NCBI GenBank assembly: GCA_027489535.1
Contig: JAIXZO010000006.1
Coordinates: forward strand, 270,697 to 334,696
Direction of reading: 5' to 3'
Source: Hyphomicrobiales bacterium
GTDB taxonomy: Bacteria; Pseudomonadota; Alphaproteobacteria; Rhizobiales; Beijerinckiaceae
Length of the DNA: 64,000 nucleotides
The notes under the pieces are model-generated. The model did not search any database. It had not been told where the DNA came from and saw only the letters and a program-made list of their open reading frames with translations. The translations under genes and the position numbers were made by a program. Positions 41,208 to 50,627 of this stretch are shown here, one piece after another. Positions within the stretch are counted from its first letter, which is position 1, and each line of letters opens with the position of its first letter.

Positions 41208-41579
41208 ATGACCGCCACCCTGACCCGCATTCTCGCCGCCGCCGTCATCACCGGCGTGGCCGGCTTCGGCGCCGCGCAGGCGCAGACCGCCGCTCCCTCC
41301 GCGATGCCCGCCACGTCGCCCGCGATCGCCGCGCCCGCCAAGGTTTCGGACGGCAAGGTTTCGGACATGAAGGGTTCCGAGATCAAGGGTTCCGAAATCA
41401 AGGCCTTGAAGCCGACGGACGCAACCGCGAAGACCGCGCCCGTGACCGGCAAGGGCGACGCCGCGAAATCCGACGCGGTGAAGGCGGAGACCGGCAAGGC
41501 GGACGGCAAGACCGATGCCGCCAAAGCCGCCTCGGGCAAGGTCGAAGCGCCCGCGACGCCGGCCAAGCCGAAGGGCTGA
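41208..41579 (+). CDS. Exported Ala/Lys-rich low-complexity protein
   Basis: A 123-residue protein. It has a signal peptide (MTATLTRILAAAVITGVAGF, then GAAQAQ), followed by a repetitive Lys/Ala/Asp/Ser region with units such as SDGKVSDMKGSEIKGSEIK and AKSDAVKAETGKADGKTDAA. It is highly basic and likely disordered in the periplasm. Function unknown. A ribosome binding site GAGGAG precedes the ATG at 41208 and a strong terminator follows. Confidence 0.75.
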   Translation: MTATLTRILAAAVITGVAGFGAAQAQTAAPSAMPATSPAIAAPAKVSDGKVSDMKGSEIKGSEIKALKPTDATAKTAPVTGKGDAAKSDAVKAETGKADGKTDAAKAASGKVEAPATPAKPKG

Positions 41580-41609
41580 TCTCGCGACGAGGCTTTATGA
41601 GCGGAAGGC

Positions 41610-41645
41610 CCGGCGGGAGGAGCGATCCTCCCGCCGGTTTTTTTT
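41610..41645 (+). terminator. Rho-independent terminator
   Basis: CCGGCGGGAGGA-GCGA-TCCTCCCGCCGG followed by eight T: a perfect 12-bp stem. It terminates the low-complexity protein transcript. The convergent glycosyltransferase gene ends at 41654, 9 bp later. Confidence 0.95.
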
Positions 41646-41653
41646 GATGACGA

Positions 41654-42820
41654 TCAGGCGCGGCCGAGAAAGGCTTCCGCCTTCGAGAGGCCGATCCACC
41701 ATTCGGCGGCGGATTTGGCGAGGCGCGTCTCGAGATAGCGTTTCAGCCGCACCTCGGCGGTCATGACAGGCAAGGCGGCGTCCTCCGGCCCGAGGAAGAC
41801 GTCGACGAAGCGCCGCATCACGGGTTCGGGCGCGAAGGGCGCGACGGCCTTGCGCCGCGAGCCGTCGGCCGGGCGGGGGGCAAAATCCGAGAGGATGCGC
41901 AGCAAATGCGCGGCGCTGCCGTAGACCAGCTCGGGATCGGGCTGCATGGCGAGGTGATGACGGTCGGCCCCGCCCGCCCAGCAGATCACCGGTTTGTCGA
42001 GGGCGAGGAATTCCGCCATCGCGAGCCCGAAGCTCTCGCCGATCTTGCGGGCGTGGAGCATGCCGTCGCAGGAGCCGATGAAGTCCGCCTTGTCCTGCGG
42101 CGCGAAGATCGCCGGCAGGAACAGCACCCGCTCATGCGCGATGAAGGGTTGGGTGTTGACGAAGACGAACCAGAGGTCGGCCCGACGCTCCAGCGCCCGG
42201 GCGATCACGCGGGGCACGAAGGGCAGGTTGAACTGATCGAAGCCGCCGTAGCGGCCGAGCACCGTCGCGGAGGAGGGGATGCCCCATGCGGCGCGGAGGG
42301 AGTGCCGCGGCTCGGGGATCGAGACGATATGCGGCACCCAAGGCCGCCGCCCGGCGCTCATATGCCCCGCCAACCATTCGGAAATGTAGGCGTAGCGCTC
42401 GCCGTGCGGATCGTCGTGGCGGAAGATGACGTGGTTGAGATTGCGCACGCCCGGCACGTGCCGCCCGTCGTTCGGACCGGCTTTCAGCCGATGGATCGCG
42501 GTTACGCCGGCGGCGGCGAGGGTTTCGGCGAGGTCGGGCTCGGATTGCAGCGGCCGCATCTCGAAACGGTCGCGGAAGCGGGCGAAGGCCTCCGGCGCGG
42601 CGGTTTCGCTTTCGGGATCGTAAAGCACGAGCGCGCGGCCGTGGCCGAGGGACTCGAAATGATGCGCGTAATCATAGACCGCGACGCTCGTGCCGCGCTC
42701 GTTGATCCGACCCGCATCGAAGGCCACCGTCTTCACCGTGGAACCGCTCCGCCCCGTTCGCCCGACGGGGACGGGGTAGGCCGAGCCGTGGAGAAGGTCA
42801 AATCGGGCGGAGTTCGACAT
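41654..42820 (-). CDS. Glycosyltransferase-like protein (GT-B type)
   Basis: A 388-residue protein. The core has AFDAGRINERGTSVAVYDYA, GVRNLNHVIFRHDDPHGERY, PHIVSIPEPRHSLRAAWGIP and, in the C-terminal half, VLGRYGGFDQFNLPFVPRV, DGMLHARKIGESFGLAMAEF and LALDKPVICWAGGADRHHL (GT-B donor-site pattern EsFGLaxxEF). It is thus a GT-B transferase of unknown sugar specificity. It starts at the ATG at 42820. Divergent from the GT61-like gene 35 bp away. Confidence 0.8.
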   Translation of the reverse strand: MSNSARFDLLHGSAYPVPVGRTGRSGSTVKTVAFDAGRINERGTSVAVYDYAHHFESLGHGRALVLYDPESETAAPEAFARFRDRFEMRPLQSEPDLAETLAAAGVTAIHRLKAGPNDGRHVPGVRNLNHVIFRHDDPHGERYAYISEWLAGHMSAGRRPWVPHIVSIPEPRHSLRAAWGIPSSATVLGRYGGFDQFNLPFVPRVIARALERRADLWFVFVNTQPFIAHERVLFLPAIFAPQDKADFIGSCDGMLHARKIGESFGLAMAEFLALDKPVICWAGGADRHHLAMQPDPELVYGSAAHLLRILSDFAPRPADGSRRKAVAPFAPEPVMRRFVDVFLGPEDAALPVMTAEVRLKRYLETRLAKSAAEWWIGLSKAEAFLGRA

Positions 42821-42855
42821 GGCGCCCACGGCCGGGCTCTGGTAATCGGGAGTTC

Positions 42856-44019
42856 GTGAATGGAGCCGGAATTCTCGAGATGCCGCTTGGACGTCTGCGC
42901 GAGCGGATCGCGAATTACCCCGGCCGACGCGCGCTGAACAGGACGTTGAAGACGTTCCGGCGCTCGATGCTCGACCTTCTCCCCTCCTCCGTGCCGCCGA
43001 CGACCGTGCTCGAAGCGGAAGCGCCGTGGGACCGCTGGGCGGGGCTCGACGCCGCCGCCTATCCCGACGTCGCCGCCCGTGCGCCGGGCGACCGGCCGAC
43101 GCGGGCGGCCCTGTTGCGGCTGTTCGAGGGCGATCTGGCGCTCGACCCCTACGGGACGGACCTGTTCGACCGCCGCCGGATCGTGTGGGGATCGTATGAC
43201 CGCGTGGGGCGGGAGCGCGAACCGCTCGCAGGATCGTTTCTGCGCGGCGCGGACGTGGATCTCGGCAGCTTCGTGAACATGCGCGGCGCGTTCGAGGACA
43301 ATTATTTCCACTTTTTGTACGACTTCATCCCGAAGCTGTTCTTGATCGAAGCGCATGTGCCCAAGGGCGTGCCGCTGGTGATCGGCGAGGCGCTGGCCCG
43401 GCAGCCCTATTTTCGCGATGCGGCGCAGGCGGGCACGTTCGACGGGCATGTGTTCTTCGTCCAGTCGAAGACGATGCGGGTCGGCGGCCGGCGGGTCTGG
43501 GTGCCCTCCCCGGTCGAGCCGCGTCGCGGGGACCTGATGCGCATCGCGGAGCGGTTCGGGGCTACGCGTTGCGACGCGGGACCGGGATTGCGGCTGTATG
43601 TGGCGCGCGGTCCCAAGGCCAACAACAGGCGACGGCTGACCAACGAGGCGGAACTGTTCGGCCGTTTGGGCGAGCACCGCTTCGCGTTTTTCGATCCGCA
43701 GGAACATGATCTGGCGACGCAGATCGCGACCTTCGCGCGGGCGGAGATCGTGGTGTCGCCGCACGGGGCGGGGCTGACCAATCTGATTTGGCGCGGCGGC
43801 CGGCCGTGCAGCGTGGTGGAACTGGTGAACCGCAGCATGCACACGCTCGACATGGCGCATCTCAGCGTGAGCCTCGGCTATGCTCACACGCTGGTCGAGA
43901 ATGTAGGGGACAAGGGCCAGCCGCTGCGAAGCTCCGCAGCGGCCGATATTCCGGCGGTCATGGCGGCGGTGGAAGCGGCGCTTGCGCGCCGCCCCGCAGG
44001 GGTCGAAGCGGCGGCCTGA
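42856..44019 (+). CDS. Glycosyltransferase family 61 (DUF563) protein
   Basis: A 387-residue protein. DUF563/GT61 features: NMRGAFEDNYFHFLYDFIPK, the sugar-site segment FFVQSKTMRVGGRRVWVPSP, GLRLYVARGPKANNRRRL and the key SPHGAGLTNLIW (HGAGLTN). Such enzymes add xylose, GlcNAc or similar to surface glycans. Next to another glycosyltransferase and the MsbA-like exporter. ATG at 42856, close to its divergent neighbour. Confidence 0.9.
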   Translation: MNGAGILEMPLGRLRERIANYPGRRALNRTLKTFRRSMLDLLPSSVPPTTVLEAEAPWDRWAGLDAAAYPDVAARAPGDRPTRAALLRLFEGDLALDPYGTDLFDRRRIVWGSYDRVGREREPLAGSFLRGADVDLGSFVNMRGAFEDNYFHFLYDFIPKLFLIEAHVPKGVPLVIGEALARQPYFRDAAQAGTFDGHVFFVQSKTMRVGGRRVWVPSPVEPRRGDLMRIAERFGATRCDAGPGLRLYVARGPKANNRRRLTNEAELFGRLGEHRFAFFDPQEHDLATQIATFARAEIVVSPHGAGLTNLIWRGGRPCSVVELVNRSMHTLDMAHLSVSLGYAHTLVENVGDKGQPLRSSAAADIPAVMAAVEAALARRPAGVEAAA

Positions 44020-45786
44020 TCAGGCCGCGACCGTGCCGAATTGCAGGGCGTGCAGCCGGGCATACAAGCCGTTGTGCTTCATCAGCTCGGCATGAGAGCC
44101 CTGTTCGGCGATGCGGCCGTGATCCATCACGACGATCTTGTCGGCCGCGACCACGGTGGCGAGCCGATGCGCGATGATGAGCGTGGTGCGGCCCTTCATC
44201 AGATCCTTCAACGCTTCCTGAATGGCGGCGTCCGACTCCGCGTCGAGCGCCGAGGTCGGCTCGTCGAGCAGCAGGATCGGCGCGTCCTTCAGGAAGGCGC
44301 GGGCGATGGAGATGCGCTGGCGCTGGCCGCCGGAGATCTGCCCGCCGAACTCGCCGACATTGGTCTGATAGCCGTTCGGCAGCTTGAGGATGAAGTCGTG
44401 CGCGGACGCGGCGCGCGCCGCCGCGAACATCTCCTCCTCGGTCGCGCCGGGGCGGCCGCGCAGGATGTTTTCCGCGATGGTGCCGTCGAACAGGAACACG
44501 TCCTGGCTGACGAGCGCGACATGGTCGTAGAGCGTCTCGCCGACGACGTCCCGAAGGTCCGTGCCGTCGATCTCGACGCGGCCGGATTGCGGCGTCCAGA
44601 AGCGCATCACGAGGTTGAACATGGTCGACTTGCCGCTGCCCGACAGGCCGACCAGCGCCGTCGTGCAACCGGCCTGCGCCACCAGATCGACGTCGTGCAG
44701 GACCGGGGACGCGGAATCGTAGCCGAAGGTGACGCCCGAGAAGCGCACCTCGCCCTCGGTCACGGCCAAGGGCTTCGCGTCTTCGCGATCCGTGACGGCG
44801 GGCACCGCGTCCATGATGTCGTAGAGCATGCGGACGCCGACGGCCGACGCCGCGAGCGAGAGATGCAGCCGCGCGAGCCGGCGCGCCGGGTCCGTCGACA
44901 TCAGAAGCGCCGTGATGAAGGCGAAGAACTCGCCCGGGGTCGCGCCGGTATAGATGACGCGCCAGCCGCCGTAGAAGATGACGCTGGCCACCGCGATGCC
45001 GCCGAGGGAATCGATCAGCGGATTGGTGGCGGCCTGCGCGGCGACCATCCGGTTGGAAAGACGCTCGACCGCAGACACCGAGTCGTTCATGCGGCTGCGC
45101 ATCGCGTCTTCGAGGCGGAACGCCTTGATGATGCGGATGCCGTGCACGGTTTCCTGCATCGTGGCGATGATGGAGGCGAGCGAGCGCACTTCGCTCGAGA
45201 ACAGCTTGCGGACCTGCTTCAGCAGCCGGCCGACGACCACGAACAGCAGCGGCACGCCGATGAGGGCGATGGCCGTGAGCAACGCGTCCTGCGTGATCAT
45301 GACCACGAGCAGGCTGATCAAGGTGAACATGTCGCGACCGAGCGAAACGGCCACGAGGTTCAGCGCGGAGCTTGCCGACGAGGCGTTCTGCGTCAGGCGG
45401 GTGATGAGGTCGGACGAGGCGTTGCGCTGAAAGTAGCCGAGATCCTGCCGCAACACGTTGTCGAAGATGCGCTTCTGCATCGTCGCCATGATGTTGTTGC
45501 CAATACGGGCGAGCAGGATCTCCTGCCCGTAGGACGCCAAGCCCTTGACGGTGTAGATGGCCACCACGGAGCCGCAGATGACCCACATGTACCAAGGGTC
45601 GCGATCGACGAAGACCTTGTTGATGAGGTCCTTCATCATCCATGCGCTGAGCCCGGTGGCCCCGGCCATGATGGACATCAGAACCATCGCGATGCCGTAT
45701 TGAGGCGCGAACCGCTTGAAGTTCTCCATGACGAGACGCTTCAGGACGGGGAAGTCTTCGGACGTGAGAAGGCGCTTCAGGGACAT
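44020..45786 (-). CDS. MsbA-type ABC exporter, fused membrane and ATPase domains
   Basis: A 588-residue half-transporter. Residues ~25-320 hold six spans (for example AMVLMSIMAGATGLSAWMM, VICGSVVAIYTVKGLASYG). The ATPase has Walker A LVGLSGSGKSTMFNLVMRFW (about 377-386), Q-loop VSQDVFLF, signature ISGGQRQRISIARAF, Walker B PILLLDEPTSALDAESD and H-loop LIIAHRLATV. It is close to lipid A / lipid-linked-oligosaccharide exporters (MsbA). It works as a homodimer. Substrate is unknown, but adjacent glycosyltransferases suggest polysaccharide or glycolipid. The ATG at 45786 is preferred. The gene ends one base after the stop of the convergent GT61 gene. Confidence 0.92.
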   Translation of the reverse strand: MSLKRLLTSEDFPVLKRLVMENFKRFAPQYGIAMVLMSIMAGATGLSAWMMKDLINKVFVDRDPWYMWVICGSVVAIYTVKGLASYGQEILLARIGNNIMATMQKRIFDNVLRQDLGYFQRNASSDLITRLTQNASSASSALNLVAVSLGRDMFTLISLLVVMITQDALLTAIALIGVPLLFVVVGRLLKQVRKLFSSEVRSLASIIATMQETVHGIRIIKAFRLEDAMRSRMNDSVSAVERLSNRMVAAQAATNPLIDSLGGIAVASVIFYGGWRVIYTGATPGEFFAFITALLMSTDPARRLARLHLSLAASAVGVRMLYDIMDAVPAVTDREDAKPLAVTEGEVRFSGVTFGYDSASPVLHDVDLVAQAGCTTALVGLSGSGKSTMFNLVMRFWTPQSGRVEIDGTDLRDVVGETLYDHVALVSQDVFLFDGTIAENILRGRPGATEEEMFAAARAASAHDFILKLPNGYQTNVGEFGGQISGGQRQRISIARAFLKDAPILLLDEPTSALDAESDAAIQEALKDLMKGRTTLIIAHRLATVVAADKIVVMDHGRIAEQGSHAELMKHNGLYARLHALQFGTVAA

Positions 45787-46109
45787 CGCGGGTTCCGGTG
45801 ATGATGCCGGGGTTTTACACGCCGCGCCCGGTCTTGGCATCCGGATTGTTCCGTGCGGCGCAAGCGCAGGCGACGCAGGAGAGCGGGGAGCCGCGAAGCG
45901 CAGCAGTAACCCGCATGAGCGACGGCCGTCATCTCCCGTCGTGCGAAAAGGCCGGCGGCGATCACGAAGACGAGCGGCCTTGCCGTCGAGATCATGTCGT
46001 CATTTCGATGCGCCGGATGCCCGCCTCCGATCGGGTCGCACAATGTCCTTGATTGCCGTAGGACTTGCGGGACTATTCAGACTCAGACCCGATCAAAGAA
46101 GTTCGACCG
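45787..46109. other. 323-bp gap between exporter and TAXI-type gene
   Basis: No convincing gene is seen; short open frames on both strands have poor codon structure. It holds the divergent promoters for the exporter (minus) and the binding protein (plus). No defined operator is recognised. Confidence 0.35.
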
Positions 46110-47393
46110 ATGCGCGCTATCGCAATTGCCGTCCTGTTGCCTCTCGTCTTGACCGGGGCCGCCAAGATTTGGGCAAGCCGAACGGATTCTCTGCACCTGA
46201 CGATCCGCGTCGCGATCCCGCCTACGCCCGAGTCCTCCGCCTTGCTGTCCAACAAGACGTGGACGGAATTCAACCGGAAGTCCGAATGGCTCCGAGTCGA
46301 GGCCGTGCCCGTCAAGGACTTCTATGATTCCGCGAAGTCGCTCGACGACGGGCGGGCCGACATCGCATGGGTGCGGGCCGATGCGGCCATGCCCGAAGAT
46401 GCCAAATCCTTGGCCGTGGTGCGTACGGACCGCGCATTCCTGATCGTGCCCGGGGGCTCGAAGATCGAGAGCTTCGGCGACATCAAGCCGAAATCCGTCG
46501 TGGGGATCATCAATTCCAATCCGTTCAAGGAAATGATGCTCGAGCGGATCTTGTCCTACAACGGCGTCCTTCCGGAAACGATCCGCATCCTGCGATTGAA
46601 GCCGAGCGAGGTTCCGGAAGCCGTGCGCAAAGAACGGCTGACGGCCGCGTTCGCGGTGGGCGTGCCGGGCTTCGGATCGAATTTGGAAGCGTTCGCAGCC
46701 ATGCGCCGTGCCACGGGCAAGACGCCCTCCATCGTGGCGGTCGACAATGCGGAGGCGCTGAGCGCGCGCGGTGCGGCCTTCGAAGCCGCGGAAATCCTCA
46801 TCGGCTCGTTCCCGGGCGGCGAACCGCAGCCCGAAGAGTCGCTGATGACGGTGGTGATCCGGCATCGCCTCGTGACGAAGGACATGTCGGACTGGGTTGC
46901 CGGCGAATTCGTGCAGAGACTTTACGAGGTGAAATCCAAGCTGCTGGCGACCGACCCGTCGGCGGCGGCGCTCGAAGCGGCGCCGAGCGAGGACGTCCGC
47001 TTTCCCGTTCATCCCGGTGCGCAGGCCGTTTATGACGGCAACCCTCCCTTGCTCTACGACCGCATCGAAAGCCTGTTGTGGACGGGCGCTCTGGGCCTGA
47101 GCTTGATCGGCAGCATCTTTACATGGACCGTGCGGGTCTCGGGCGCGGCACGGGGAGCGCGGCAGTTGAGCGGCAGCATCGCCGAATTGATCGAACAGGC
47201 GCGCGAGGCGGAGGAAAGCGAACTTCAAGCCCTCGAAGACCAGCTCGACGCGCTGGCCGCGGAACTGGCCGAACACGCCATGTCCGGCCATCTCTCGGCG
47301 GAGGGCCGCGCCGGCTGCGTCATTCAACTGGAACGCGCGCGGCGGGCGCTGGAACTGCGCCGGCCGACAAGCGGCTTGCGGGCCGCCGTGTAG
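46110..47393 (+). CDS. TAXI-family TRAP-type solute-binding membrane protein
   Basis: A 427-residue protein. Residues 1-24 form a signal-anchor (MRAIAIAVLLPLVLTGAAKI). A periplasmic TAXI-type binding domain follows, with DGRADIAWVRADAAMPEDAK, VPGGSKIESFGDIKPKSVVG and AAFAVGVPGFGSNLEAFAAM. After residue ~320 there is one membrane span (SLLWTGALGLSLIGSIFTWT), then a coiled-coil cytoplasmic tail (REAEESELQALEDQLDALAA). The span and tail are typical of TAXI proteins that do not use an adjacent TRAP permease; none is present here. The solute is unknown. ATG at 46110 chosen to give the signal-anchor. Confidence 0.85.
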   Translation: MRAIAIAVLLPLVLTGAAKIWASRTDSLHLTIRVAIPPTPESSALLSNKTWTEFNRKSEWLRVEAVPVKDFYDSAKSLDDGRADIAWVRADAAMPEDAKSLAVVRTDRAFLIVPGGSKIESFGDIKPKSVVGIINSNPFKEMMLERILSYNGVLPETIRILRLKPSEVPEAVRKERLTAAFAVGVPGFGSNLEAFAAMRRATGKTPSIVAVDNAEALSARGAAFEAAEILIGSFPGGEPQPEESLMTVVIRHRLVTKDMSDWVAGEFVQRLYEVKSKLLATDPSAAALEAAPSEDVRFPVHPGAQAVYDGNPPLLYDRIESLLWTGALGLSLIGSIFTWTVRVSGAARGARQLSGSIAELIEQAREAEESELQALEDQLDALAAELAEHAMSGHLSAEGRAGCVIQLERARRALELRRPTSGLRAAV

Positions 47394-47414
47394 ACGAGCG
47401 CGTGAAGACCGCCT

Positions 47415-48467
47415 TCAGGTGACGACGCGCTTGATGTCGCCGGCCTGCGAACGGGTGGTGACCAGCACGCCCTCGGGCGTGGCGACAACCACGAGGCCGG
47501 AGACGCCCAAGGCGGCGACGCGGATGCCCGCTCCGATGATGAGGGAGTTCGACACCTCGGCCGAGACCACGTCGCCCCGCGTCACGAGACCGTCGGCATC
47601 GGCGGGAGTCTCGTCATAGACCGCGTCCCATGCGCCGACGTCCGACCAGGCGAAGGTCGTGGGAAGCACCGCGACGCGCTCGGACTTTTCGAACAGCGCG
47701 TAATCGATGGAGATGCGCGGAGCCTGCTCGAAGGCCTCCGGGTCGAGCGACCATACGCCGGCGGCGCTTTCGACGCCGTTCCTCACGGCCGCACGCGCAG
47801 CGCGCATCACCTCGGGCATATGCAGATCGCCTTCCGCCGCAAAGGCATCGGCGCGGAAGATGAACATGCCGCCGTTCCAATAATGGCGACCGGAGGCGAG
47901 ATAGCTCCGGGCCCGGGCCATATCGGGCTTCTCCACGAAGGCGGCCGCCGCATACCCGCCCGCACCGACCGCGAGGTCGCTGCGCATGATGTAGCCGTAA
48001 CCCGTCGCAGGGTGAGTGGGCATGATGCCGAAGGTGCAGAGCCGCCCGGCTTCGGCGATTTCGGCAGCACGGCGCAATGCTTCGCCGAAGGCTTTCGCAT
48101 CGGGGATGCGGTGGTCGCAAGGCAGGACGGCCACCACGCGTTCGGCCCCGTAGCGTTCGGCGACGAAGGCGGCCCCTGCGGCGATGGCGGCCGCGGAGTC
48201 GCGCCGCGACGGTTCGAGCAACAGCTCGCAGGCGGGTGCATCCGAACCGAGTACGAGGATGTCATGCAGGATCGCATCGCGATGACGCGCCGCGCCGACG
48301 ACGACCGCCCTCTCCGCTCCCGCCGCCTTGGCGCGACGCAGCGTTTCCTGAAACAGCGTGCCGTCGCCGAAGAGATCCTGGAACTGCTTCGGCTTGTCTT
48401 CGGTCGAAAGCGGCCAAAGCCGCGTACCGCCGCCGCCGCAGAGAAGAACGGGAATGATGGATTTCAT
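47415..48467 (-). CDS. manC: Mannose-1-phosphate guanylyltransferase
   Basis: A 350-residue GMP that makes GDP-mannose from mannose-1-phosphate and GTP. The nucleotide motif PVLLCGGGGTRLWPLSTEDK is at ~6-25, then EPSRRDSAAAIAAGAAFVAE, YGYIMRSDLAVG, FVEKPDMARARSYLASG, and WNGGMFIFRADAF. The usual C-terminal PMI domain is missing. It is encoded separately 89 bp upstream (48557-48940). GDP-mannose feeds fucose, rhamnose or mannose glycans, consistent with glycosyltransferases around. ATG at 48467. Confidence 0.94.
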   Translation of the reverse strand: MKSIIPVLLCGGGGTRLWPLSTEDKPKQFQDLFGDGTLFQETLRRAKAAGAERAVVVGAARHRDAILHDILVLGSDAPACELLLEPSRRDSAAAIAAGAAFVAERYGAERVVAVLPCDHRIPDAKAFGEALRRAAEIAEAGRLCTFGIMPTHPATGYGYIMRSDLAVGAGGYAAAAFVEKPDMARARSYLASGRHYWNGGMFIFRADAFAAEGDLHMPEVMRAARAAVRNGVESAAGVWSLDPEAFEQAPRISIDYALFEKSERVAVLPTTFAWSDVGAWDAVYDETPADADGLVTRGDVVSAEVSNSLIIGAGIRVAALGVSGLVVVATPEGVLVTTRSQAGDIKRVVT

Positions 48468-48556
48468 GACCGAACGATACGCAAAAACCTCAGAAAAAGC
48501 CGGCCGAACCGTTCGGCAGATATTGTCGCGACGGGCGCCGCGGCAATCGATCGCGC

Positions 48557-48940
48557 TCAGCGGGAATAGTCATCCTCCACGCGGACGATATCACTCTCGT
48601 CGCAAATTTCGCCGCGCTGCAGTTCCAAGATGACGAGGAGTTCGTTCCCGTCGTTTTCAAGCCTGTGATGAACCGTGCGGGGCACCTGCACGTGGGAACC
48701 CGGGTGAATGCGCCGCCAATCGGCACCGACGAATACGCGTCCGGTGCCGGCTATGACCGACCACTCCTCAAGCCTGTGGTGATGGTACTGCAAGGACAGC
48801 CGATGGCCGGGCATGACCTCGATCTTCTTGATGCAGTAGCCGGGGCCGGCGTCGAGAACGATCCACCGTCCCCATGGACGATCGCCGACTTCGGACAGAA
48901 CGTAGCCGCTTCGAACGGCAAGTGTAGCCTTGGAGTTCAT
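48557..48940 (-). CDS. Mannose-6-phosphate isomerase, type II cupin
   Basis: A 127-residue type II phosphomannose isomerase domain. RPWGRWIVLDAGPGYCIKKI, then MPGHRLSLQYHHHRLEEWSV and HPGSHVQVPRTVHHRLEN carry the zinc-binding His/Glu residues. In many bacteria it is the C-terminal half of a bifunctional ManC; here it is a separate gene preceding the GMP gene on the same strand, so the two can work in one pathway (Fru-6-P to GDP-mannose). ATG at 48940. Confidence 0.93.
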   Translation of the reverse strand: MNSKATLAVRSGYVLSEVGDRPWGRWIVLDAGPGYCIKKIEVMPGHRLSLQYHHHRLEEWSVIAGTGRVFVGADWRRIHPGSHVQVPRTVHHRLENDGNELLVILELQRGEICDESDIVRVEDDYSR

Positions 48941-49265
48941 GACGACCTATCCCCCGACCCGATGCCGATCATAGACCGGCGGAACCGATCGGCGACATGT
49001 CTCTTGGCAGAGCAGAGTCTGCGTCTGCAAACGTAGTGGGATTAGTCGTCCAGCCGGTGCATTCACCTGAAGCGGTATCAACACGCCGGGTTCCGAGGCT
49101 GTGCCCGTGAACGTTGTCGGCATCGAAGGGGTCGACGTCATGACGCGTCATCCGAAGGGTCGGCGCGGCGGACCGAAGCAACGTCACGCTTGACCTGAGA
49201 CGGGAAAGGCCTGCCGCACCAGAGTACAGCGTATCAGAGGATGTGGTCCTCGAAACCATCAAAGA
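48941..49265. other. 325-bp gap upstream of the PMI gene
   Basis: No gene is recognised. It is the leader of the PMI-GMP transcript and the 3' side of the accessory gene at 49266. Short open frames here have no supporting signals. The accessory region starts at this boundary. Confidence 0.35.
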
Positions 49266-50606
49266 TCACCATCCCCTCCATTTCGGGGACGTGAAGAGGG
49301 ACGTCGGATCGACGGTGACCACGGCTTGGTCTTGTCGCCAGACCCTGGGCGGCTGCTTGATGAGGGGGTCCGAGCGTGTGCCGCGACCCGTGAAGTGGGT
49401 ACGGGGTGATGCGGCGGTCGGCGGCGGTCCGTCCGGCCATGATGCGGGTCCGGGGTTGGCTGCGAGATGGGCTTGCATCTGCGGCGTCCGGTGGAGGACG
49501 ACGGGAGGCCGCGGGACATCGCCGTCGCTGAAGTCCGGCGTCGGCGGAGGACCGACGTAGACGGGTTCGCGGTTGCCCAGGCGTGCGTCTTCGCGTTCAT
49601 GCGGGTGCCCGCGGTGCTGCGGGTGCCTGTCGTGGGCGGCTTCGTCGCGTGTTGCGGGCCCAACGCCGACCAAGCCGCTGTGGTGTTTTGCGTTTTCGGA
49701 TTGGCTTTGTTTTTCCAAAACGCGCAGAAGCGCGGACGCGGCTTCCGGCAGGGCTTCGGGCAGGTGTTCGGGCAGGTGTTCGGGCTTGGCTTCGGCTTCG
49801 ACGCACGAGGTCGTCGGCGGTGACGCCGCTTCGTCCTTGCGTGCGGATGTCGCGCGAGACCGCCGGCCGGGGCCTTCGGTCCGGACGTTGGGCGGCGAGT
49901 TGCGATGGAAGGCGCGGCGCGGCGCGCCGGGAGGCAGCGTCACGTCGTCGACACGGGCGGCGGCCCGCGTTCCGGGATCGGCCGCAGACACATGGGAGGC
50001 TTCGGATGCGGCTGATGCTTCGGAGGCCTCGGCGGCGATCCGCCGCTCCGCGGCACGCAATTCCCTGTTCAAGGCGGAGGCCGTGCGTCGGCCATAGGCG
50101 GCGACCCGGAGGAGCTCGCGACGAGGTCGGCCGGAGAACAGGGCGAGCAGCGCATCGTGCTCGCCGGCGGGCGGCGCCGTGCGCAGGGTGAAGAGGCGCT
50201 CGGCTTCGTCGTGACGGCCCGCATCCTGCAGCTTGGCCACTGCGATCAGGAACCGCGTCGAGGGTCGCGGTGCGAGGCTTGTGCGGTCGTCGTAGGGCGC
50301 GCAGAGCAGCACCGTCTCGCGTGCGTCGACGAGGTGCCGTCTCGCGAGAAGGGTCGACAACGTCGCGACCTCATGCGGGAGAAGCCGCGGTTCGCGCGCG
50401 AGAAGCGCCGCTGCGAACGACGAGCGGTAGGAGCGCGTCGAGGCTTCGCAGAAGATGCCGTGCTTGCGCGCGTTCAGCGACGACCTCGCCTTCCCTTCGG
50501 CGCTGCGGGGACCGGTGCTCTTCTTCGCATTGGACCGGTTGGCCCTGAGCCTGCGTTCGGAGACGGGCTTGGGGGCGGCGGACGATCCGTTGTGGGCCGA
50601 CGGCAT
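49266..50606 (-). CDS. Accessory hypothetical protein with STGPRS-EGKARS motif
   Basis: A 446-residue protein. The N-terminus RLRANRSNAKKSTGPRSAEG and KARSSLNARKHGIFCEA is the characteristic start of a family of uncharacterised proteins common in mobile or phage-related regions. The middle is Ala/Arg-rich helical (ATLSTLLARRHLVDARE). The C-terminal half is low complexity with tandem EHLPEHLPEALPEA and His/Pro-rich tail. Function unknown. It is plus-strand-overlapped by long GC-rich open frames that are shadows. Confidence 0.72.
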   Translation of the reverse strand: MPSAHNGSSAAPKPVSERRLRANRSNAKKSTGPRSAEGKARSSLNARKHGIFCEASTRSYRSSFAAALLAREPRLLPHEVATLSTLLARRHLVDARETVLLCAPYDDRTSLAPRPSTRFLIAVAKLQDAGRHDEAERLFTLRTAPPAGEHDALLALFSGRPRRELLRVAAYGRRTASALNRELRAAERRIAAEASEASAASEASHVSAADPGTRAAARVDDVTLPPGAPRRAFHRNSPPNVRTEGPGRRSRATSARKDEAASPPTTSCVEAEAKPEHLPEHLPEALPEAASALLRVLEKQSQSENAKHHSGLVGVGPATRDEAAHDRHPQHRGHPHEREDARLGNREPVYVGPPPTPDFSDGDVPRPPVVLHRTPQMQAHLAANPGPASWPDGPPPTAASPRTHFTGRGTRSDPLIKQPPRVWRQDQAVVTVDPTSLFTSPKWRGW

Positions 50607-50627
50607 GACAGTTTCTTTCCTTGACGC

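Noticed and set aside
44041..45801. 586-codon plus-strand open frame opposite the ABC exporter
   Set aside because: Rich in Arg/His/Gln, a typical antisense product of GC-rich coding DNA. The minus strand is a clear ABC exporter.
49583..50624. Several plus-strand frames opposite the accessory gene
   Set aside because: Arg/Gly/Ala-rich shadows with no motif; the minus-strand frame has a conserved N-terminal motif and fits the neighbouring gene.
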